64,000 bases of DNA from assembly GCA_029449235.1 (NCBI GenBank), contig JANATG010000002.1:3658001-3722000 (forward strand), written 5' to 3'. Under the pieces are notes generated by a model, which had not been told where the DNA came from, made no database searches, and saw nothing but the letters and a program-made list of their open reading frames with translations. The stretch's first letter is position 1; every line of letters begins with the position of its first letter. The stretch comes from Linnemannia schmuckeri (lineage: Eukaryota; Mortierellomycota; Mortierellomycetes; Mortierellales; Mortierellaceae). Shown piece by piece: positions 45,102 through 56,400 of the stretch. The position numbers were made by a program, and so were the translations under genes.

Positions 45102-46768
45102 GGTTGGATAAATGATATGGGGATGATTGAGCGAGTGTGTTGTTGCGTTTGTGTTTGTGTTTGCGTTGCTGTCCTTGTTGTAAGCAAGTGAGGATCTGTT
45201 ATTGTTTTTGAATGAAGCAATGAGTTGAGAAGAAAAAAAATGAATAAAGAGAAGGAAGACAAGCAGGAAGAAAAATGAAAATAGAGAGAGAGAGAGAAAG
45301 AGTAGGAAAGATTGAAGAGTTTTAGATCAGCAGTTTGTCGTCTGAGTGCAAGCACAATGCTTGGCCAGCTGTGTTTTGTTGGGATGTTGGTGTGAGCCAA
45401 GGATATAGATGCTCAAAGAGGGAAGGGATATTGCAGATGCAAGGAAAATAGGATTATTACAGGGATGTATTAAACAACACAACAAAAAGGAGAAATTGGT
45501 GTAGGCGGTTATGCTCAGTTAAGTTGGTTGGTGATCCTGGATTTGTTTCGATTCAACGGGCGTTGTTTTTTGTTTGTGTTGGCTATTGCTGTTGGTGTCA
45601 GCAACAATGGGCTCACGAATGGACGAATGCACAGAGCAAAAGGGAAATCATCGGGCGAGAGTTGAGGAGAGAGACTGGGAGAGTGGTGTGGTGCACAGAG
45701 GAGACAAGAGAGAAAGAAAAAGAGGTAGAAAACAGCAACAAGGGCAAGAAGGGATGCGACATCGAAGGAAAGGAAGGAAGGCAATAGAGATAAGGAGGAG
45801 GAAGAAGAAGAACGAAGGAATTGTCGGGTGATATGAAATAAAAACAAGGAAGGGGAGTAAAGGCAGTAGGGGTATGATGCGTGCAGGATTAGCACCACTT
45901 TGCAATGTGCCCCTGACTCAAAGCTGCAGCATCCTTTTTGCATCTGCTGCTGTGGAAGAACTCAATCCTGCTGGTGCATTGAACTTATTTTGTTGTTATC
46001 TCTGAGGTATTGTGCATTTTTGTAGTTTTTAGTGCCATTTTTTTTTCTTATGATTGACAATGGTGGTTATGGTCGTAGTCTTACTTCCTTCTTCTTTGCA
46101 GTAGTAAATAACACGCATCAAAGAGGGTGCCGAATGAGAAACCGTACAAGAGAAATAGTAATAAAAGAAGAGGTGGGTTGTTGTAGTGACAGTAAAGGCT
46201 GCAGTAATGCATGCACCAGGAACAAAATGGTACAACATAATAAAAAAGTGGCACGAACAGTGTGATGGAGAGGAGAGGTGGTACGACAATGAACGCCACA
46301 AAAGATACGATACGACTGGCAGGACAGATGGGTGCTTGTGCAACCATGCATCGCTCACATTGTCGCCCAATAAATGATAATGTCACGACTGTTATTATTT
46401 TGTTTCGTGCGCTCGTTTTTTTTTGGTTTTAATGGGCGTATGAATAACAGGGTCTGAGCAGGGAACACGGAAGCAGGGGTGAGATGGAGGGATGGAGGGG
46501 CGAGAACGAACAAACAAATGAAGGGGACACAAACAGAGCAGAAAGAGGAAGAGGGCACGATCATTATGATGACAGGGCTCATTTTTTTGAACGAGTGGAG
46601 TGGGCCTGGATGTACGGGTAGGCAGGCAGGGGAAGGAGAATGACGAGAACAAGGTTGGACGGGAGGAAAGGGTTCATGATGAAAGTTCGTTTGGTGGTTG
46701 GCTGTTTGGCTGGGGTAGGTGAGGCAATGAGAGAGAGCAGGGATACGAGAGCGCTTTGTTATACGCAC
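45102..46768. other. Leader and spacer upstream of the His/Asp-rich gene
   Basis: The plus strand is GA-rich at 45200-45330 and 45640-45830, giving the usual CT-rich leader on the minus strand. A minus-strand frame from about 46709 to 46355 could be a second exon of the Ser-rich gene to the right. Otherwise nothing is supported. Confidence 0.4.
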
Positions 46769-47397
46769 CTGTCATTATTGTCTGCAATATTATTGTCGTT
46801 GTCAGTGCCATTGACATTGGCCACTATCACTGCCTTGGGCGCGGCTACGGTGGAGTCCAGGTTTGGGGTATGATGGGGCATTACTGGCCGCTGATGAAAG
46901 TGCTCTAGAGACCGTGAATCAGGATCAGAGGCATCATCATCATTGGCATCAGTAATCATTCCCTTATCCCTGAAACAACGATCACTCCTATCCTGATCAT
47001 TGCTGTCTTCAGTCAGAACAGGACTCGACCCTGACATTGTCCTTGACACGGATAAATGCTTACTGTCGTGCTCCTTCTTCTCCTCCCGTTTGTTCTCCTG
47101 CTCTTCCTCCTCTCCTTGATAGGTCTGCTTTTTCAAAGGGTGCGGTTCATGAAGCGAGGAAGGGGCAGGTGAAAGGGGCGTCGTCGTAGTTGTATTTGTA
47201 GTCGAGGGGGAAGGGGTCGAGATAGTAGAGAAGGCAGAGGAAGAAGACGAGGAGGACGAGCAGGAGAAGGGCAGTGTGGAAGAGGTCGAGGAGGAGGGCG
47301 AAGAATGTAACCGTGTATGCAAGTGCTGTGTAGTGTCAGACGAGGATGAGGAGAAAGAGGTTGAATGGGGCAAGGGTAAAGGTGAATGGGGATTCAT
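46769..47397 (-). CDS. First exon of an uncertain Ser/Thr-rich gene
   Basis: A frame of 209 codons starts at ATG 47397-47395 after a long CT-rich leader and runs to a strong donor, ag|gtgcgt, at 46768. The product is Ser/Thr/Pro-rich, then has an acidic, charged part (GEEEEQENKREEKKEHD) and a more varied end (RSLEHFHQRPVMPHH). I do not recognise it. The simplest continuation is a 59-base intron ending ctaccccag, which leads in frame to a further 117 codons with a hydrophobic stretch and a TGA at 46357-46355. That part is Cys/Pro-rich and may be only CT-rich noise. The gene may instead be non-coding leader sequence that happens to be open. Confidence 0.35.
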
Positions 47398-49120
47398 CCC
47401 GACAAAAGGACAGGGACTTGGGAATGTGAATGAAGGGAGGAAAGGAATGAGTCGCTGAGTGTTGTGTTTTTCAAAAAGGGTAAGTGTGGAAGGAAGGAAG
47501 TGGGGGGAACGAGAGGCAGAAGAAAAGAACAAAACAGGGAGAGGAGGTAGGAAGGGCAAAGAGAGAAGGAGGGACTCCAAGATAGGAGATGATAGGAAAT
47601 AAAATAAAAAAAGATAAAATTGGTCGTGTGGGTGGTGATAAAGGGATGGATGGGATGTATGGTTGATGCAGTGTTATTCTTAGAGTGAGCGAGCGTGAGA
47701 GAAGGAAGTTGGCGGTGCTGAAGGGAAGGGAAGGGTGATGTTAAGTGGATGGAGAATAAGGATGCCAAGGATAGCGGACGAAAGGGAAAGGGTACAAAAG
47801 AAGGAAGTAAAAGGAAGAAAAGAGAAGAGAAGCCAACAGTGACAATTAAAAAAGTAGCTAGACGAAGAAGTGTAGGAGGGGGATTGGTGGTTGTTTATTT
47901 GTGTTTGTTTGCTTACTTACTTGCTCGCTTTGTTGTTGCTTGCTGCTACTTGATGTCTGTGGGTGTGTACGTGCGCTCTCGTGTTGACGATGAACGATGG
48001 GTTTTTGGGGGGAAGAAGGGATACGTGGAAAGGAGGAAAGGAAAGAGGGAAAGTAGGGAAAAGGGCCAAGGAGAGTAAGGGAAGGAAAGGGAAGGAGGGA
48101 CGAATGCATCTGCCATGCTATGCCATGCCATGCCGTGCTGCAATAGCCTGGGCCATGTATGTCTGCTTCACTGTCTCCCTGTCCCCCTCATCCCATCCCC
48201 GATGCATGCTTTGCTTTTTTTGACACCTTGCATAAGAATACATGAATATCGGTCATCGGGGAAACAACCAAAAGGTTGGTCTCATGGGGCGCATCCTTTG
48301 TTCTTTTCGTTTCTGGCCTGGGGGGCATGTCAATATTCTCTTTGTTTATTTGTTTGTTTGTTTGTTTGTTTGCTCTATTGGTTTGTTTGTATGTATGCAT
48401 GTTGCATGTTGTTTTGTTCGTTTGTGTGTGTACAACATTGCGCGGATACAAAGCCGGCACTCACTCACTACATATCATCATCAACAGACACACACAAACA
48501 AAAAAAACTCAACTTTGAGCTTTTTTATCGGCCGCTAACACCCTTCCGGGTCGCGGACAAGGTTCGATTTGACTGCAGGACCCACGCAAGTACTCGAACA
48601 CATGTAAGTATCTCTCCGCTCGGATGGTTTGAGGTGAGAACTGTGCGTTAAGGCTAAATTGGTAAGATTGGAAAAAGAAAAAAAAATTGTGTCAAAGAAA
48701 CAACTACACCACACAACAGCAACCACACAAATGTATCAAAGAGACCATCGGCGAGACAGGGGACACGGTGAGGTAAGAAAAAAAGGGTGACCAGAAAGAC
48801 GTAGGTTGATGATCTGAAGCTGTCACTTCAATTGTCGAAAAGAAAGGGGGTGCATGCAGGAGAGAAGAAGCCATCCATCCCCTTGGGATTCAGGGAAGCA
48901 AGAAGGAGGAGAGGTTGTTGCTCTCTCCTTCGCCCTTCTTCTTGGCGCGATGATAAGAAGCGACAAGTGTGATTCAAGAATGACCTCTCTCTTTCCTGCA
49001 TTAGGTCTGTTCCTTTGATGACAACAACAATCGGGTAGGGGCCGAGCCAAGCCAAGAGTGGTCTAGTCTGTATGGTCCTCAATTGCTTCATTCTTCTCTG
49101 GAGAAGAGAGGCTGAGTGTG

Positions 49121-49153
<33 letters not shown>

Positions 49154-50439
49154 GACGTTGACCCCACCATCGATCAAACTTCGGCCGCCACCTCTCTCGC
49201 TTTTTATATCGGGACATTTGAAGAACAAAAGCAATGCGGCATCATTATCATCTATGCTTTGCATGCATGCTTTGTCTTCGATTTTCTGTACTTTTGGGGG
49301 GAGGATAAGAGAAAAAAAGGGACATGAGCACCAATACAAACATACCTTGTTTGTTGTTTGTTGTTTGTTGCTGATAGTTGTTCCTTTTTTTGTTGTTTTT
49401 TTTTGCCTGAACTGCGAATTCATATTTCCTCTTTGAAATCGAGGAAAGCATTGATAACCGCCCGAAGGGGAAAGAGAACAGGCATGAATGGACGATCGTA
49501 TCGTTAGGTCCAGTTTTTTAGGCTATTTTTCTTTCACCTACTATTTCCTTCTTTACGTGGCGGGCAAGTAATGAAAAGAGAAGGCTGATTCTAAAGGAAC
49601 TAGACTCTTTCATGAGGGCAATCACTTTTCTTGCGGCTTAAACAAGTTCAATTTGGCGAGCACATGTTTTTTTGTTGGCATTTATCTCCGAGTCGTAGAG
49701 CGATGGGTATGACCCAAATACCTTTTTACTTCCAAGTGAAGAAAACGACCGTCTTTATCCTGTGGGCCAGGCTGGTTTTTCTGTTATGACGATCAGCATT
49801 CTAATGGTGCTCTCCACAATCACCCAGCGAATGAAATGTATATGTGAGTGTTCATGGAGTATGGCTTCAATGAGAAGTGGGATTGAAGAAATGCCAGCCA
49901 GAAATGAACCAAACAATTGATGAAGAGGAGGAGCATGGGACGAAAGAACAGCCAACAACCATGTATACGAAGGGAAAAAACATAACCCATTCGCGAACGA
50001 GCACAAATGAAGACTGCCACCACTACCCACCTCATGAAATGTACTTGTAGCAGTTCCTGTTTGATATTTGATGACGCATCCACCTCTCCCTCCTCCCTCA
50101 TGCAACATTGCGAGGGAAGAAGGGGAAAAAAATCAGTGAGCACTTCAGCCAGCGAGTGCAACGGCACAGAGTGAGCAAACACAAACAGCCGTCAGCCTGT
50201 TCTTTTTGACAGAAATTTAAGTGCCAAGACCTTCAACCGTCAAATCCAAAGGCACTGAAGTCCAAAAGACGAAAAAAAAAAAAAAAAAGAGGAAAGGGAG
50301 GGAAGAGAGAGGGGGAGACGAAAGAGTACAAAAGAGTGATAATCGAATGTAACAAAAGAAGGGTCTATTTTTGGTTTTTCTACAACTGATGCGTTACCGA
50401 CCATTCGACCATTTTCACATACACACAGCCCGCCCCTCT

Positions 50440-50473
<34 letters not shown>

Positions 50474-50841
50474 CGCTATAGTCTTGGCCAACCCTTGTTC
50501 ACTTTCTTCCCCCCCTCCCGACTCCTTTTGACTGCCTTTTCTTTCCCCTTCTTTTCCTTTCGTCCCGCCAAAATATTATCTCTTAAATATCAGTCCGGGA
50601 CTGAGACATCCTTGTTTTCGACATTCTTTTTTATTCTCCATCTTCTCCCCTCACTTTCTCCCTCTTCATCATCTTTTCTTCTTTCTCCTACGTTTTTTCT
50701 CTTTTCTGGTCATCCCCTCAACCCATTCCACACCTCTATACCACCCACCTTCATACTTCTTTCTCTCCGCTGTTTGCCTTCCTATCGTTCTCCCTTTTAC
50801 ACACACTAACACACACTCCACACTCAGGAACAAACAAAGGT
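47398..50841. other. Long spacer between divergent genes
   Basis: The plus strand is GA-rich at 47460-48100, beside the Ser-rich gene. TTTG repeats lie at about 48340-48410. There is a 32-base A run at 49121-49152 and a 30-base T run at 50442-50471. From about 50500 to 50820 the plus strand is almost pure pyrimidine, forming the leader of the Sel1-repeat gene. No gene is supported between. Confidence 0.45.
49121..49152. repeat. 32-base A run
   Basis: An unbroken A tract in intergenic DNA. Confidence 0.9.
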
Positions 50842-51680
50842 ATGACTTACGCACCGAGCCCAGCCAGACCCAACGACACCCCTGGCTACCCTACCAAGGT
50901 GCCAACAGGAACTCACCTCAGCAACAACAATATCAAGTAAGAAAACCACTTCATCATGCAACCACCCGCCGACTACCCACTTCTCACCAAGGAGATCAAC
51001 TGGGTGTTTGACCACAGACAAGACCGCTTACTGCCTTTTTACCTTCCCCTCCTCTTTTTAGTGTCGTCGACGACCTCGCCGTCGAAGGCCTGTCCATCCA
51101 CGGAGGTCGAGGCTCACCAGCCCCATACCCACCACCACCAACACAAACCAATCCCCAGTCGACTCAACAGCATCAATACCAGCAATACCAGCAGTATCGT
51201 CAGCAACAGCACCAGCAGCAACATCAACAGCAACAGCAGCAGCAGCAGCAGTCGCCACCATCTTCCTTGCCTCAGTACCAGTATTATGGCCAGCAACAGC
51301 AACAATACCCATCTTTGCAGCAACAGCAACAGCAGTACCAGCAATACCAGCAGTCATACCAGCCTCCTCAACAGCAACAGCAACATCAACATCAACATCA
51401 ACAGCAACAGTTTCAACAGTTTCAACAGCAGTATAATCAAAAGCAGGAGTATCATCAGAAGGAAGAGTATCAGGAGGTTTCAGGACGCAGGTCGACTGAC
51501 AGTGGAGTGACTACGGCATCGCTTCCTGTGACTACCACCACTATTACAATCACCGCCAACGGCGACCAGACTCACTCGGTGGCATTCTCGGAATCTCAGG
51601 TTCGTCAAGCAAGGCAACAGCAACAACTTGCACCACCACAACCACAACAGCAGCAGCAACAACAACAACACCAACAACAA

Positions 51681-51711
<31 letters not shown>

Positions 51712-52463
51712 ATGGAAACACGGCTCAGAAACGCGCATCACAAGTCCCAGCGGTAGCGATTCCAAAAGTCTTGACTCCAGCGCAACAGCGAGAGGCCGAA
51801 GCCGATGCCAATATTCAAAAGGCCATCGAATTGCACGAGAACAACCAGTTGGAAGAAGCGACGCATTATTTCCGTCTGGCGGCTCAGAGTGATAACCCTG
51901 TTGGTCAGCTCATGTATGGCCTTTCGCTTCGTCATGGATGGGTAAGTTTATTTCTTGGTGAAGACTCTGCACTGCCCTGTTGACAGTCGTAACGAAGGAG
52001 AATTATTAGGTTCTCTTTTTTATTAGGTTTTCTTTTTGTTTTCTACTTAGTGTCTCCAAAAAAGGAGTCTAATGGAATGTTACCTTTTTTTTTCCTTCTA
52101 CTCTTCGGTTCCTGAAACTAATATAATTAGGGCTGTCAACCAAATCCAAAGGACGCTATTTTCTATCTGCAGGGAGCAGCAGAGTATGCGATGAGAGAGC
52201 TCAAGGAACTGAGCCCTAGCAACTTGGCCAACATTCGTGCGATCCAGTCCCATCCCAGTATGCGTGGACACACAGCACGTACCGATCAGCAACAGTCATT
52301 GAAGCGTATGGGGACTATGGATAGAAAGTCGGCCATGTTGGGGGCACGTAAGGAATTGGTTATGGCTTTGTATGAGCTTGGGATGTCGTTCTTGAAGGGC
52401 TGGGGTGTTGCCAAGGATAAAGTCGTGGCCTTCCACTATTTTAAGCTTGCTGCCGATCTGGTA

Positions 52464-52504
<41 letters not shown>

Positions 52505-53319
52505 AAAACTGGTTCTGTGTCGTACATTTTGGTGGCATTCTATGTGAAAAGCTTGCTGTCTTGAATTAATTTACTCATCGTCTTTTTTATAAATGTTGTC
52601 TGAAAAAATAGGGTGATCCGGATTCGCAGAACGAGACGGCGCAATGTTTCTTGGACGGTGTAGGCGTAGAAAAGAACGCTTTCGAGGCCGCGCGGTACTA
52701 CCGTCTCGCATCCGACCAAGGAGCCTCCCAACTCGGCAATTCCTGGATCTGGAAACCCAAATACGACCAGTACTGTGAACAACATGCTGCCGCCACTGCT
52801 GCAGAATCTGCTGCTAGAAAAGCTGCTGCTAAGAATGGTGGTAGTGGTGCTCCAGTACCTGTGCCGCCCATTGTCCCACCGCCTATTACTACGGGAAGAT
52901 TGTCGCCTACAAATGGAGGGGGATTTTCGAGTTCTTTGGCGTCGTCAGTCAAGAAACATTTGCATAGGAAGAGCTTTGGAGCTACGCCTACGCCACCCTC
53001 GGGGGGCGGTGGACCTGCTACTGCACCTTTAACTGGACCTAACGCCGCTTCTTCGGGAACGACTGCTGGTGGGATGGATAAGGCTGAGGCTGCCAGGAAG
53101 GGACGGTACAATTTGGCAGGTGATCTGATCTCGTCTAGTCAGTTGGAGCTCCGGATCAAGCAGGCTGAGCAGTTGACAAACGCAACTGTTGGACCTATTC
53201 TTTCTGCAGATGCTAATGGTGGTAATGTACAGCAGGGTCAGGGGGATGGAAAGAAGAAGCATCATCGTTGGAGTATTTGGCATGCTACCAATCGTCACCG
53301 CCGGACCTCGTCTGATTAG
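50842..53319 (+). CDS. Gln-rich Sel1-repeat protein (Nif1/Dsf2-like)
   Basis: Exons 50842-50936, 51062-51941, 52131-52460 and 52612-53319 join in frame and give 670 residues. The N-terminus is followed by VVDDLAVEGLSIHGG. Residues of about 50-250 are a long Gln-rich region with pure Gln runs. From about residue 280 come Sel1-like helical repeats: ANIQKAIELHENNQLEEATHYFRLAAQS, LMYGLSLRHGWGCQPNPKDA with FYLQGAAEYAM, ALYELGMSFLKGWGVAKDK with AFHYFKLAADLGD, and CFLDGVGVEKNAFEAARYYRLASDQG. The tail is Ala/Gly/Pro-rich with a basic end. The block LRHGWGCxPN is typical of fungal Sel1 proteins such as fission-yeast Nif1 (inhibitor of Cdr1/Nim1) and budding-yeast Dsf2, which suggests a cell-cycle or polarity scaffold (family inference). 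Intron 3 starts gtaag and then has 35 T. The gene is convergent with the kinase, 131 bases from stop to stop. Confidence 0.87.
51173..51712 (+). repeat. CAG/CAA repeats coding poly-Gln
   Basis: Mixed CAG/CAA tracts lie in frame in exon 2 of the Sel1 gene, densest at 51200-51420 and 51645-51708. Mixing of the two codons should make them more stable than a pure CAG run. Confidence 0.9.
52466..52500. repeat. 35-base T run directly after a splice donor
   Basis: The tract follows the donor gtaag of intron 3 in the Sel1-repeat gene without any spacer. Length errors of sequencing or replication are likely here, but they would not change the coding frame. Confidence 0.9.
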
Positions 53320-53450
53320 GAGGCGAACTTCATTCTGCACATACATTTTATACCACTTTGAAAATACGAACTAATAAACAAACACGAAATTTTTATGAAA
53401 GTTATGGACTATTGTACAATGAAAAGTATCAAAGGAAACATATGAATAGA

Positions 53451-56400
53451 TTACGATGAAGATGGTGACGAGGATGGTGGTGGTGGACGACAGCTGGCAA
53501 GGAGAGTGGCAAGGTCCTTGAGACTGACAGGTTTGGTTAAGTACCCATCAACACCACATTCAAACGCTAAGCGCTTATCCTCCTCTCCCGCAAGACCCGT
53601 CAACGCAAAGATCATGGACGGATAGTACCCTCCTCCTACTCCTCCTCCTCCTTCTCCTTCCAAAGACTTGGTCATCCGCTCTTCAGCCTCCCGGATCCGC
53701 TTCGTCGCCATGTTCCCATCCATGACCGGCATCTGCAAATCCATCAACACAAAATCAAATGCTGCCCTTCCTCCGGGTCCCAACCGAACCAATTCTTCTT
53801 CGAACCGGTCGACTCCGATCTGGCCGTTCTCGGCTTCGACAACGATAGAGACGCCCTTCTTTTTGAAGAATGTTCGGAGGATCATTCGGTTGGTGCCATT
53901 GTCTTCGACGATTAGAACTCGGAGATCTGACCAGGGGAATGAGGACTCGTTGCTGTTGTTGAGCTTGTTGTTGTTGGCAGGGGTGGCGGTAGCGGTGAGA
54001 GCGAATGATTGATCGAGAGTACCAGACAACGAGGACAAGCATGAAGAGTCTAGGCCAATAGTAGCTTCTGTACCGATTTTCCTACTCCCACCTCGAGAAG
54101 ACCCATTCACATGGCCACCCATAAAGTTCCGAATCGATCTCCGTGACTTCTGCCTCACAGCCGACTGTTGCTCCTGCTCCTGTCCTTGTCCGTGTGAATA
54201 TGCTTGCTGCAGCACTTGTTGATCCGGATGTGGTTGAGGTGGCGTGGGCTGTAGGGGCATCTGCAATGTCTCGCCAAATAAATCTCCGTCAATATGACTG
54301 GATCTCCTCTTGGCAATCATCGGAGGAAGAGGACGACATTGATCCAAAGGTGAACCCAATTCCACTTCCTGTTTGTGAGCACCTGTCGACTCAAGACAAC
54401 TATCCAACGCCTCCTTGTCGTCGTCCTCTTCCTTCCTGCGCGGAAGAGCCAGTCCTCCGGGAGTGTAAATCATATCAAAGTACCCGACACCGACTCCAAA
54501 CTGGCCTCCGGCTGTAGGTCCTGGCGTCAAGGACGTGGTTGGGAACTTGAATGAGGACTTGATGACCGACTCCGCTGAATAAAATAGCCCGTTGTTGTCG
54601 TGACTATTGCTGATGCCGCTACCGCCCATCATCGAAAGCGTCGTCGTATGTGGAGACGTGACCGACCGTATCAATTTGAACGGGCCAATGTTGGTCTGGC
54701 TCGGTTCACACAGCGTTGTTGTCGTCCCTACTGGCGCCTGGAAACCTTGGTTGACTATGCTGGTTGAATTGTTGCCCTTGATCCTGCAAGTGTTGTTTGA
54801 GAAGCAGGCGCGGAGGCAGTGCATCAGCTTGAGTGGCCCAATCGGCTTGGACATGATCACCACTTGAACAGGCTTGTCCAGAGAGTTGGTAGACTCCTTC
54901 CAGGTCTTTGAGTATGCATCCACCATCGCTCGAGCCTTCTTCTCCTTATTGGCAGTCGTAAGCATCAGCAAAGGTGTCGGTGCGGAAACCAATGCTGTCT
55001 CCTGGCCATGCTGAAGCGCTGAGATTCTTTGGTGGTAGACCTTCCAATGAGCAAGATAGGCCTCCAATCGTCCAAGATCGTCGTTAAACACCAACAGATC
55101 GCAGGAGGACCCGTCCCTCAAGCCCTTCAACATCTGCTCCGCACAGATATCCTGCTCATGACCTCGCTCAACAGCCATACCAAGATCCTCACCCATCATC
55201 CGCTCACCCATGATCGTATAAAGTCTATCGGAGCTGATAGATGAATCACCAACATAAAACCGACACGCCTTCGCCTCCCAAGGCCCCTTCTCATCCCTCA
55301 AAGACTTTGTTCCCACAGTCGTCGAGGATGGCGTAGCCCAAATCAAGACCCGAATAACGCATCCCTTACCCTCAATCCCCTCACTCCAAACCTCGAGCCA
55401 CCCACCCAGACTCTCAACCAGCAGTTTGACAAGCGCCAAACCCAGCCCAGTCCCCGCCTGGAGTGGGTCCTCCTGGGAGAATCGCTCAAACAGATGTGCC
55501 TGAACATATTCTGGCGAAATCCCTTTTCCGGTGTCTCGGACTGTAAAAAGCACAGGTCGCGCATCGGGCCGTGGGGGTTTTAGTGGGAACATGCCCAATG
55601 GAGGCGACACCGCCGAAATCTCCACAAACCCTGTCGTCGTAAACTTGATCGCGTTCTCTAGAAGCTAACAATAGCAAATCAGAGTTATCAAAGGAAGGAG
55701 AAGAGTAAAAAAGAAGTTAGTTTGGTGCAAACACACAAAAAACAAAAGACAAAAAAAACAAAATTGAGGTGAGATGATAGTCTATCAAAAAAATCAACAA
55801 GTGATGGAAATGTACCTGAGTGAGAATGCGCTTGACCATGGGAAGGTTGAGCATAAATCTCCAATGTGTATTCTCCTCGGGTGTCTTCTCAGGCTCATCC
55901 ATCGCTACAAGAAGCTCCAACGAAGATGTGTGATCGTCTGACCACCGATTGCATCCAGCCACTCCAGCTGCCATAGAATTAGTCGCACAGTGATCGCGTG
56001 CAGATTGATCCATGGGCCCACGATGGGTCTGTGGCAAAGCTTGATCGGAGAAGGCTCTCGCCATAGCACCAGTCCCAGAAGCAGATACGCTACTGGCAGC
56101 AGTCGAGTGCGAGGTGGGCTTTGAGATCCTTAAAGTGGACAAACTCGCAAGGGGTGCTGGCGGCCAGGAAGAGTTGGCGACCAGGTTTTTGTCGACACAT
56201 CGCTTGACCATACTCCCGGCGACTTCTTCGCACAGCTCTCGGATATCAATCTCGGACACGCTCGCAAACAAGTCTGACAGCTGTTTGCGGCCACGCTCGA
56301 CATCGGTCCGGTTGTTGGGGTCCAGATCGGCCAGATCAATGATGTTGTTGATTGTGTCTATGAGCCCCTTGCCTGAAGCCTCGGCGGATCCCAGCATTGT

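Noticed and set aside
45101..47397. Joining the Ser-rich exon at 46769-47397 to the 1110-residue gene as one transcript
   Set aside because: The 45101 start has its own CT-rich leader, and no acceptor there gives a matching phase.
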